From NCBI GenBank assembly GCA_021796135.1, contig JAJYOQ010000231.1:1-6647 (forward strand): 6,647 nucleotides of DNA, written 5' to 3'. Below, piece after piece: positions 1 to 5,477 of the stretch; the stretch's first letter is position 1, and each line of letters opens with the position of its first letter. Under the pieces are notes generated by a model that saw only the letters and a list, made by a program, of their open reading frames with translations, had not been told where the DNA came from and made no database searches. Source of the stretch: Bacteroidota bacterium. GTDB taxonomy: Bacteria > Bacteroidota > Ignavibacteria > Ignavibacteriales > Ignavibacteriaceae. The position numbers and the translations under genes were made by a program.

Positions 1-1427
1 GATCTAACTTAAATTATCTCGGAATTGCTAAGCTCGCTTTTGAATTAAATACAATTCTTTATGACTATGAAATTAATCCTAAAATCAAAGATGATTTTTT
101 TAATAAAGCAATTGTTACTGTTTTGCCCGATGCCGACAAAAAGGATTCAGCTTACTGGCAGAATGCACAAACTATTCCTTCGACTTCTGAAGAATCAAAA
201 GCTTATGAAAGAATAGACAGTCTTAGTAATGTTCCTGAGACGTTTTGGGACAGGTTCTCACCGCTTTCATCCAGGTTCAGTTTGGGTAATAATTTTTCAA
301 TAAGCGCACCGTTAACCATGTATCATTTTAACCGGGTTGAAGGGCATGCAATTGATTTCGGAATGTTTTTGAACAATGCAGATGATTTCAGATTAAATTC
401 CTCAGAGCAGTTTTCTTACGGATTTTCGGATAAAAAATTAAAATCAAACCTTAATTTTTCATATTTGTTAGGAGATTATAGAACTTATAAAATTTCATTT
501 AATGCTTATAACAAAATTAATGTACTTTTTGGTAATTCAGATAACTATAATGATCTTACAACTACAGTTCTCTCTCTCGTTTCAAAATATGAATTTAGAA
601 ACTATTATTATTCAAAAGGCTTTTCCATTAAAGCCAGCGGAGATATATTCCCTGTTCTCAGTTTAAATATTGGATTTGAAAATCACACTGATAACAATGC
701 ATATAAGGAAACGGACTTTTCATTCTTTGCAAAGAACAAATCTTTTGAAGATAATCCGCCTATCTTTGAAACAAAGATTAATACGCTAACTGCAGGTTTC
801 ACGTTTGACTTAAGAGACTATATTGAAGACGGTTATTTCCGGCGAAAGGTTTCGCTGGGGAAATCATTTGTAGTTCTAAAAGGAGATATAACATTTTCTA
901 ATTCAAATATACTAAACAGCGACATTAACTTTACTCATTACCGGATAAATAGTTTCGGGACTATTAATACTTTTGGGTCGACTGCTTTAAATTTCGGAAT
1001 TCTTGGTATATACACTGACGGAAAACTGCCTTACCAGCTTTTATACTCACTTCCCGGCAATATAAATATTACCGCACAAAATTTTGCATTCAACACATTG
1101 AATCTTAACGAGATAATCGGAGATGAGATCGTGACCGTCAATTTGGAGGAAAATTTTGGTGATGAATTGTTCAGGTTTTTCAGCGTTCCGGGATTAAAAG
1201 ATTGGAACATACAATTAAAAACATTTTTGAATGCGGCATATTCAGATATCAACAGCGAATCGAAATCTATTCTAATTGCACCGGTAAAAAGCTTTACGCA
1301 TCCATTTTATGAAATCGGATTTGGTATCAGTCATGCTCTTCTTCCGTTTGAAATAGACTTTTCGTGGAAATTAAATTACCGGAACGGAGATAATTTTAGA
1401 ATCGGAATAAATTCATTTATCTTTTAA
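1..1427 (+). CDS. DUF5686-like outer-membrane protein, C-terminal part (5' end outside window)
   Basis: The reading frame is already open at position 3 and runs 474 codons to TAA at 1425-1427, so the gene is cut by the left edge. The TTG at 123 is not a real start. Window residues about 48-74 carry a stretch recalling the DUF5686 family of Bacteroidota: DSAYW, then IP, an EE pair and AYERIDSL. The remaining ~400 residues are aromatic-rich alternating strands, as in an outer-membrane beta-barrel. Near the end come LYSLPGN, FNTLNLNEIIGDE and VTVNLEENFGDELF, then a final stretch ending in FSWKLNYRNGD and an aromatic C-terminus (SFIF), all usual for this barrel. Family members usually begin with a signal peptide and a carboxypeptidase-regulatory-like domain, which would lie upstream. 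The biochemical role of the family is not settled; an envelope role is inferred. It is probably unrelated to the pilin-like cassettes. The family call rests on remembered motifs, not a search. Confidence 0.75.
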   Translation, partial: SNLNYLGIAKLAFELNTILYDYEINPKIKDDFFNKAIVTVLPDADKKDSAYWQNAQTIPSTSEESKAYERIDSLSNVPETFWDRFSPLSSRFSLGNNFSISAPLTMYHFNRVEGHAIDFGMFLNNADDFRLNSSEQFSYGFSDKKLKSNLNFSYLLGDYRTYKISFNAYNKINVLFGNSDNYNDLTTTVLSLVSKYEFRNYYYSKGFSIKASGDIFPVLSLNIGFENHTDNNAYKETDFSFFAKNKSFEDNPPIFETKINTLTAGFTFDLRDYIEDGYFRRKVSLGKSFVVLKGDITFSNSNILNSDINFTHYRINSFGTINTFGSTALNFGILGIYTDGKLPYQLLYSLPGNINITAQNFAFNTLNLNEIIGDEIVTVNLEENFGDELFRFFSVPGLKDWNIQLKTFLNAAYSDINSESKSILIAPVKSFTHPFYEIGFGISHALLPFEIDFSWKLNYRNGDNFRIGINSFIF

Positions 1428-1436
1428 AAAACAAAA

Positions 1437-1452
1437 GCGCTCAAAAGAGCGC
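1437..1452 (-). terminator. Factor-independent terminator of the RRM gene
   Basis: A perfect six-pair stem, GCGCTC/GAGCGC, encloses a four-base loop. Read on the minus strand it is followed by TTTTGTTTTTT, the U-rich tail of an intrinsic terminator, about 30 bases after the stop codon of the RRM gene. On the plus strand nothing T-rich follows, so it probably terminates the RRM transcript. The same stem lies 10 bases past the DUF5686-like stop and might also stabilise that mRNA's 3' end. Confidence 0.75.
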
Positions 1453-1481
1453 CTTGAGAAACGCAAGTAACCAAATATTTT

Positions 1482-1733
1482 TTAATCTTTAGGTTTTGCT
1501 TCGCTTACAACTATATTGCGACCTTTTAATTCAGCGCCGTTTAGTGCTTGAATAGCCTTGCTTGCTTCAGATTCGTTTTCCATTTCAACAAATCCAAATC
1601 CTCTCGATCTACCGGTCTGACGATCGGTAATCACTTTAGCAGAAACTACGGAACCGTGAACTTCAAAAGCTGATTTCAAAGCATCGTCGTTAACTGCCCA
1701 GGGGAGTGATCCCACAAAAAGTTTAGTACTCAC
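1482..1733 (-). CDS. Small single-RRM RNA-binding protein
   Basis: An 83-residue protein that is essentially one RNA recognition motif. RNP2 is near the N-terminus (LFVGSL, residues 5-10) and RNP1 is RGFGFVEM (residues 44-51), with the aromatic residues needed to stack on RNA bases. The later landmarks AIQALNG and GRNIVVSEAKP also fit. The tail after the RRM is very short, with no glycine-rich extension. Such proteins bind single-stranded RNA in the cytoplasm and are common in Bacteroidota and cyanobacteria, where several are linked to cold or stress responses; that role is an inference here. The start is GTG at 1733: an AGAGG site lies seven bases upstream and the RRM begins immediately. The upstream in-frame ATG at 1814 would add a hydrophobic leader out of place in an RRM protein. 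It has its own terminator downstream and sits in the same orientation as the left cassette. Confidence 0.9.
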   Translation of the reverse strand: MSTKLFVGSLPWAVNDDALKSAFEVHGSVVSAKVITDRQTGRSRGFGFVEMENESEASKAIQALNGAELKGRNIVVSEAKPKD

Positions 1734-1740
1734 TAAAATA

Positions 1741-1745
1741 CCTCT
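1741..1745 (-). promoter_or_regulatory. Shine-Dalgarno site deciding the RRM GTG start
   Basis: On the minus strand this reads AGAGG, seven bases before the GTG at 1733. No comparable site precedes the longer ATG at 1814. This supports an 83-residue product rather than a 110-residue one. Confidence 0.6.
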
Positions 1746-1766
1746 AAAAAAAATTAATAAAACAAT

Positions 1767-1786
1767 CCGGTTTTTTTTAAAACCGG
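1767..1786 (-). terminator. Hairpin between left cassette and RRM gene: terminator or leader element
   Basis: A perfect eight-pair inverted repeat (CCGGTTTT, four-base loop, AAAACCGG). On the minus strand it lies about 50 bases after the stop of C- and about 35 bases before the RRM start. What follows it there is T-rich (ATTGTTTTATT), though not a clean U run. It could end the left cassette transcript. If the RRM promoter lies just upstream, as the TATAAT at 1803-1808 suggests, the same hairpin would instead be in the RRM 5' leader, where it could act as an attenuator or a temperature- or protein-responsive structure. The stem is seen; its role is inferred. Confidence 0.5.
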
Positions 1787-1802
1787 TGAGAAAAATAGTA
1801 TT

Positions 1803-1808
1803 ATTATA
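1803..1808 (-). promoter_or_regulatory. Possible -10 element for the RRM gene
   Basis: Read on the minus strand this is a perfect TATAAT, between the end of C- and the RRM start. Transcription from here would give a leader of roughly 60 bases that includes the hairpin at 1767-1786. No convincing -35 box lies 16-18 bases upstream, only T/G-rich sequence, and the region is AT-rich enough for chance matches. Confidence 0.3.
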
Positions 1809-1835
1809 CAACAAAACAAAATGTTTATAGAAAAA

Positions 1836-3029
1836 TTATTCTAAATAGGACATTACCGAAGGGCGGGTAGAGTTATTAGAATTATTGTTTTGGGGCCAGA
1901 ATGGCTTTGTTAATGCAGCATTTGCCGGGATATAATAAACTTTGTTATTGCCGTTAAAATTAACGACACCGGAAGCTGTTACACTTCCGTAAAGTGTAAC
2001 ATTTCCGTTTAAATTCACATTACCGCCTGAGTAAATTTGAGCATTTAACTTTACATTACCATTTGCATTCAAATCGCCTGTACAATACAATCCGACGCTG
2101 CTATTTACTGAACTGCTATTATCTTCACTTTCACTTTCATTATCATCCGAAGAATTTGTAGTAACATTTCCGTTAACAAGTATATTTCCTTTAACAATGA
2201 ACATACCATATCCGCTAATGGTAGTATTTCCGCTTAAATTTAAATCCCCATTAACGTATATTATTTCAGGGTTAGATTTTGTGCCCAGTGTAATTTCTCC
2301 GTTTAAGTTTGCATTAGAAGAATAAGTTTGACCTGCCTGACCTTTATAATTATCAGGATTAAAAGAAGGCATATTAACATTTGGAGCTTGGCTTGCAGAA
2401 GGTAGATTTTGAGGGTTTTGGTTTGGAACTATATTAGTTTTCAATCTGGAGCTTGGGTTGGATGTAGCTGTACCTGAATATGTCAAAAAGCCTGTTATAG
2501 TGTTATTACCATTCATTTGAAAATTAGAATTTGTATGAATATTTGCATTCAATTGAGGATTATTATTATCTCTAATACTAACGTTTCCGTTAAGAGTCAT
2601 ATTTCCCCCCATTGCAACGGCATAATTTAGAAATGGCGGAACCACCGGATTGCTTGAAGAAGTAGGCAGCTGAATAACTGTTCTTATTGTATCCGTCTGA
2701 CCTCCGACAAGTCCGATAGATGTTATCAGTCTTGCGCTTACCAGACTGACGTTATTACCATTGTAAAATTGACTTGTAGTATTTTCAACTATAATGGTTA
2801 CGCTTCCATTAGTCAGAGCTTTATTGTAATCGCCGGTATATGTAGTATCTAACGTCAAATTTTTTATTGCGATATCTATTCCGCTGCGGGCAAAATCTTT
2901 AGCCTGGGTTTTTTCATATTCCTGGATTGTATTCGTCGACATATTAACAATGCTGTTATTAATATTCAAATTCGCTAAAGAAAATAACATCCCTCCGCCC
3001 ATAATTAAAATCAATAACATTCGTCCCAT
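1836..3029 (-). CDS. C-: PilX-like membrane-anchored protein with Asn/Gly-rich beta-solenoid region
   Basis: A 397-residue protein, last gene of the left cassette. Residues 4-23 form a hydrophobic helix after only three residues, so it is probably an N-anchored exported protein. Residues 47-58 (FARSGIDIAIKNL region) resemble the N-terminal helix of PilX/GspK-type proteins. From about 140 to 370 it carries short repeated units centred on NGN or NGD, spaced like rungs of a beta-solenoid: LNGNVSI, MNGNNTI, LNGEITL, VNGDLNL, VNGNVTT, ANGNVKL, LNGNVTL, FNGNNKV. Such units occur in bactofilin-like and polymer-forming PilX-associated domains. A Ser/Asp/Glu-rich stretch (293-311) interrupts them. The C-terminus is MSYLE. 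The block YVNGD, GYG, V-x-GN matches C+. The start at 3029 is the first Met after an in-frame stop, with AAGGA ten bases upstream. It lies 29 bases after B-. Glu at mature position 5 is absent. A surface or pilus-tip role is inferred. Confidence 0.8.
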   Translation of the reverse strand: MGRMLLILIMGGGMLFSLANLNINNSIVNMSTNTIQEYEKTQAKDFARSGIDIAIKNLTLDTTYTGDYNKALTNGSVTIIVENTTSQFYNGNNVSLVSARLITSIGLVGGQTDTIRTVIQLPTSSSNPVVPPFLNYAVAMGGNMTLNGNVSIRDNNNPQLNANIHTNSNFQMNGNNTITGFLTYSGTATSNPSSRLKTNIVPNQNPQNLPSASQAPNVNMPSFNPDNYKGQAGQTYSSNANLNGEITLGTKSNPEIIYVNGDLNLSGNTTISGYGMFIVKGNILVNGNVTTNSSDDNESESEDNSSSVNSSVGLYCTGDLNANGNVKLNAQIYSGGNVNLNGNVTLYGSVTASGVVNFNGNNKVYYIPANAALTKPFWPQNNNSNNSTRPSVMSYLE

Positions 3030-3058
3030 ATAATCTTATTCCTTATATAAATCTAACT

Positions 3059-3586
3059 TTATAAATTTTTTGGATAAAAAATCCTTTTCCAGTACGAACC
3101 AATATTTGCCTGCGAATTGCTCAAGGTTTTTTGCGACAGTTCAATTGAAAATGAAATTCCTTTAATGCTATTAATTGAAAAAGTAGAACTGCCGGTACTA
3201 TCAATTCCTTTTATTTCAATATTTTTTACAGGAAAAGTCCAAAAAGAGTTTTGAGTATTTCCTAAATATCTTTTAAGCTCGAGCTCATTACCTTGATGAT
3301 AGGTCGAGTAAATAACTGTATCAACATTTCCGTCATTATTAACGTCACCGAGAAAAGAAATTGAACTGTCATTTATGCTCAAAATCTTATTCCCCGATGC
3401 CCTATAACCAAGCTTATTAAAATCATTAGACAAAATCTTTCCCACACTGACAATGGAAAGCTGAGATATTTCGCTTAGCTTCGTTTCCTGTGTTTTACTG
3501 TTGAAATTCAGCGATACCATTAGAAGCATTAACAGAATACCTCCGCCGATTATTGAAGCACCCAACATATCTAAAGATTCATTCAT
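3059..3586 (-). CDS. B-: PilW-like minor pilin/pseudopilin-like protein
   Basis: A 175-residue protein, middle gene of the left cassette. After a short polar start containing Asp6 comes a glycine-rich hydrophobic helix (about 8-27), predicted to anchor it in the inner membrane. Residues 55-61 (DFNKLGY) match the D-x-x-K-[LI]-G-Y motif of its partner B+ and recall the R-x-x-GY part of PilW-type pilins. Residues 81-89, DVNNDGNVD, look like a calcium-binding loop between two strands. It ends in a strand with YWKRIFYPKNL, parallel to YWEITVNPRNI in B+. It follows A- by 14 bases and precedes C- by 29 bases, so co-transcription is likely; no strong Shine-Dalgarno site is seen. There is no prepilin leader with Glu at +5, so processing by prepilin peptidase is uncertain. 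The PilW-like label rests on gene order and short motifs. Confidence 0.75.
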   Translation of the reverse strand: MNESLDMLGASIIGGGILLMLLMVSLNFNSKTQETKLSEISQLSIVSVGKILSNDFNKLGYRASGNKILSINDSSISFLGDVNNDGNVDTVIYSTYHQGNELELKRYLGNTQNSFWTFPVKNIEIKGIDSTGSSTFSINSIKGISFSIELSQKTLSNSQANIGSYWKRIFYPKNL

Positions 3587-3600
3587 AAATTCTTTTCTAT

Positions 3601-4083
3601 CTAATAACTCTTATAAGCATATAAATATACAGTATCTTTCATCATAGGGTTTGTAACAGCTACTTGAATTCTTTTAGTCCTTGAAGTTGTTGTTAAAATT
3701 GTGGTTGAATTATTATCATCAACATAGTTAATTGCCACTTTTACCGTATAATTATCAGTTCGCGGTGTTGAATCAACTTCTGTATAATTATTAAAGTCAT
3801 CAATATTATTATACTGACCGACAGTTTCTCCGCTAGAAGGTCCTAACGAATCGGCAGGTGTAAATAATCCCTGAGTATAAGCCGGATTAGAAATAGTGTA
3901 TTTATCAAATGCCTTTGTAGAGATACGATTTAAAACATTTTGTCCGATTGTAGTAGCTGTAATAATATACTCTGAATTATTTGTCTGCAGCTGAGAATTG
4001 GTTAAGGATTTATTAATATTAAGCCCTAAAAATGAGAATAATATTAATCCTCCCATAACCAAAAGCATTTGTGTTCCGCTCAT
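3601..4083 (-). CDS. A-: PilV/MshD-like minor pilin-like protein
   Basis: A 160-residue protein, first gene of the left cassette. Residues 6-23 are a hydrophobic helix after MSGTQ; the rest is predicted extracytoplasmic. Landmarks in order are KAFD (57-60), LGPSSGE (80-86), NIDDFNNY (93-100), YTVKVAINYVDD (112-123) and a beta-rich tail with VAVTNP. The LGP-x-SGE and DD-aromatic-N motifs recall MshD/PilV-type pilins, whose central loop has a D-x-DDY-x-G pattern. Aligned without gaps to A+, about 45 of 160 residues are identical by my hand count. The ATG at 4083 is the first Met after an in-frame TAA at 4089-4087; a weak AGG lies seven bases upstream. Transcription likely starts in the divergent region to the right. 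Like its partners it lacks Glu at the fifth position after the glycine, so a classical prepilin identity is not proven. Confidence 0.75.
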   Translation of the reverse strand: MSGTQMLLVMGGLILFSFLGLNINKSLTNSQLQTNNSEYIITATTIGQNVLNRISTKAFDKYTISNPAYTQGLFTPADSLGPSSGETVGQYNNIDDFNNYTEVDSTPRTDNYTVKVAINYVDDNNSTTILTTTSRTKRIQVAVTNPMMKDTVYLYAYKSY

Positions 4084-4192
4084 ACTTTAACCTAAGAAAT
4101 AAATTCTGTTGCTGTGTTTCAATAATCGTGCAAGTTCTTATATTGTTTAATTTAGCAAAATATTTAATAAAATGTTGTGTCAAATTGAAAAA

Positions 4193-4222
4193 TTGTTTTA
4201 AATCAAGACAAATACTTATAAT
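4193..4222 (+). promoter_or_regulatory. Possible sigma70-like promoter for the right cassette
   Basis: TTGTTT at 4193-4198 and a perfect TATAAT at 4217-4222, separated by 18 bases. It would give the A+ mRNA a leader of about 210 bases. The TATAAT at 4348-4353 is closer but lacks a -35 partner. The region is so AT-rich that either may be chance. Confidence 0.25.
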
Positions 4223-4316
4223 AAATTTATAAACAATTATACCGGTAAATTTTACTCAAAAAAGATTAATTATTGCAAATTACTGTTATTAGATGTAAAA
4301 CTAAGTGGGTACAATA

Positions 4317-4326
4317 ATTGCGCAAT
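4317..4326. promoter_or_regulatory. Perfect palindrome, candidate operator
   Basis: ATTGCGCAAT is a perfect ten-base palindrome containing an isolated GCGC core in otherwise AT-rich sequence. Its place between two divergent cassettes fits a dimeric regulator binding site, but no regulator gene is in the window and it occurs once. Confidence 0.25.
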
Positions 4327-4400
4327 ATTATTAATTCATCTTATTCATATAATATAAAATTAGTTATATACAAAGAAACACGGAAATTATTCGGGTAGTA

Positions 4401-4419
4401 TAAGTTAATTAATAACTTA
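4401..4419. repeat. Inverted repeat upstream of A+ (operator or leader hairpin)
   Basis: TAAGTTA, five bases (ATTAA), then TAACTTA: a perfect seven-base inverted repeat with its right end 24 bases before the A+ start codon. It could bind a dimeric regulator or fold in the mRNA leader close to the start. The stem has only one G-C pair, so an RNA hairpin would be weak; a protein site is slightly more likely. Confidence 0.35.
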
Positions 4420-4443
4420 GAAATTAAATGAGTTAGCTCAAAA

Positions 4444-4929
4444 ATGAACGGTATTCAGACGATATTAACCATAGGCGGCATGATGCTGCTCGCATTGATC
4501 TCATTACAATTTAACTCATCCGTTTTACAATCTTCAACTGCCGACTTGAATAATAAAGTTTATTTAACGGCATTTTCAATTGCGGATAATTTAATTGAGG
4601 AAATAAAAGGAAAGAGCTTCGATCAGACTACTGTCAATTTAACTACTACTAACCCTGCAAGTTTAACACCGGTAGCAAATTTAGGTCCTGATTCTGGCGA
4701 AGTTTATCCAAATTTTAATGATGTTGATGACTACAATGGGTTTAAGGATACTACAGCTGCTCCATATTTTGAAACTTACTATGTGTCCTGTTCTGTTCAA
4801 TATGTTGATAGTTCTGATCAAGACGTTGTAAGCAATGTTCCGACATTTTATAAAAAAGTAAATGTAACTGTTACCAGTCCCTATTTAAGCGGTCCCATAA
4901 GTATATCGGCAATTTACACTTTAAAATAA
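4444..4929 (+). CDS. A+: PilV/MshD-like minor pilin-like protein
   Basis: A 161-residue protein, first gene of the right cassette. Residues 4-23 are a hydrophobic helix after MNG; the remainder is predicted outside the membrane. The landmarks sit at the same residue numbers as in A-: KSFD (57-60), LGPDSGE (80-86), NDVDDYNGF (92-100), YVD (120-122) and VTVTSP (141-146). The FNDVDDYNG block is close to the D-DVDDY-G pattern of MshD-type pilins. The ATG at 4444 is the first Met after an in-frame TGA at 4429-4431. No Shine-Dalgarno site precedes it, only A-rich sequence, as is common in Bacteroidota. Its TAA overlaps the ATG of B+ by one base, so translation is probably coupled. Glu at the usual +5 pilin position is missing. 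A pseudopilin-like role alongside B+ and C+ is inferred from order and motifs. Confidence 0.75.
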   Translation: MNGIQTILTIGGMMLLALISLQFNSSVLQSSTADLNNKVYLTAFSIADNLIEEIKGKSFDQTTVNLTTTNPASLTPVANLGPDSGEVYPNFNDVDDYNGFKDTTAAPYFETYYVSCSVQYVDSSDQDVVSNVPTFYKKVNVTVTSPYLSGPISISAIYTLK

Positions 4930-5477
4930 TGAATACTACATTTGACATATTAGGAGCAATTATAATAGGAGGAATAACTCTCTTAATTATATTGAGTCTC
5001 AATATATACTCTACTCAAATAAAATATACTTCTGATTCAAATTTGACTCTCCAGGGAAATGCAAAAACTCTTGCTGATATTATTGATCATGATTTAAGAA
5101 AAATCGGATATCATTATAACGGAACAGCAATAACAGATGCTGAAACTAATAAATTAACATTTTTTTCTGATATTGACTCTTCTGGTTCAATAAGCACAGT
5201 AACGCTAACAAGCAGTGATTCTACAGCTGTTGCTTCTACTACTAATCCAAGCGATAGATTTTTCTTAAGAATTGTAAATAATGATACTTCAGGCAAAGCA
5301 TCTTTAGGGCTGACAAAGCTTAAATTTTCCTATATGAACTCATTAGGAAGCCCGACAACTATATTAGATAGTATTAAATATATAAAAGCAGAGATTTGGC
5401 TTGATTCGCCGGATACATCTAAATCAGATTTTGCAAAGACATATTGGGAAATAACCGTTAATCCGAGGAATATATGA
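4929..5477 (+). CDS. B+: PilW-like minor pilin/pseudopilin-like protein
   Basis: A 182-residue protein, middle gene of the right cassette. It begins MNTTFDILGA, nearly the same as B- (MNESLDMLGA), followed by a hydrophobic helix to about residue 26. Residues 55-61 (DLRKIGY) match the conserved D-x-x-K-x-GY of B-. The following strand-turn-strand contains DIDSSGSIS at 81-89, where B- has an intact calcium-loop-like DVNNDGNVD; here the acidic ligands are mostly lost. It ends YWEITVNPRNI. Translation starts on a TAATG junction with A+ and no ribosome site of its own is visible, implying coupling. Its TGA overlaps the ATG of C+ by four bases. There is no standard prepilin cleavage motif with Glu at +5; the Asp at position 6 is conserved between the two B proteins. 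The PilW-like label is based on gene order and short motifs. Confidence 0.75.
   Translation: MNTTFDILGAIIIGGITLLIILSLNIYSTQIKYTSDSNLTLQGNAKTLADIIDHDLRKIGYHYNGTAITDAETNKLTFFSDIDSSGSISTVTLTSSDSTAVASTTNPSDRFFLRIVNNDTSGKASLGLTKLKFSYMNSLGSPTTILDSIKYIKAEIWLDSPDTSKSDFAKTYWEITVNPRNI
5465..5469 (+). promoter_or_regulatory. Shine-Dalgarno site for C+ inside the end of B+
   Basis: GAGGA lies four bases before the C+ ATG at 5474, within the last codons of B+. Combined with the ATGA overlap, it suggests C+ is translated both by coupling and by fresh initiation. Confidence 0.5.

Larger units (their letters stand above)
4084..4443. other. Divergent intergenic control region between the two cassettes
   Basis: A 360-base, very AT-rich stretch with no credible gene on either strand. 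It must hold promoters for both cassettes. Leftward, a TTGACA (4178-4183 read on the minus strand) lies about 95 bases before A-, but no good -10 follows at standard spacing. Rightward, TATAAT occurs at 4217-4222 with TTGTTT 18 bases upstream, and again at 4348-4353 without a clear -35. No Bacteroidota-type TTTG / TAnnTTTG pair was found. Short symmetric elements (TACCGGTA at 4240-4247, ATTGCGCAAT at 4317-4326 and the repeat at 4401-4419) could be regulator sites. All promoter calls are weak in this base composition. Confidence 0.6.

Noticed and set aside
1031..1252. Minus-strand reading frame inside the DUF5686-like gene
   Set aside because: It lies wholly antisense to a well-supported coding region and its translation shows no recognisable features.
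123..1427. TTG at 123 as the start of the first gene
   Set aside because: The frame is open to the window edge with sensible protein sequence (for example GIAKLAFELNTILYDYE) upstream, so the gene is partial and this TTG is an internal Leu codon.
1734..1814. N-terminal extension of the RRM protein from the ATG at 1814
   Set aside because: The added residues are hydrophobic and unlike any RRM leader, and the good ribosome site fits the GTG at 1733.
2000..2640. CRISPR or DNA tandem repeat array in the repetitive part of C-
   Set aside because: The repetition is in the protein pattern; the DNA units vary in sequence and spacing and lie in a continuous reading frame.
3320..3346. Dockerin domain in B-
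   Set aside because: Only one short loop is present; a dockerin needs two loop-helix repeats, so this is at most a single calcium-loop-like turn.
4084..4443. Bacteroidota-type -33/-7 promoter (TTTG / TAnnTTTG)
   Set aside because: Scanning both strands gave no pair with the right spacing; the nearest, ATATTTTG on the minus strand after ATTTGACA, is off at the TA and too close.
5114..5296. Minus-strand frame inside B+
   Set aside because: Antisense shadow of a gene supported by homology to B-.
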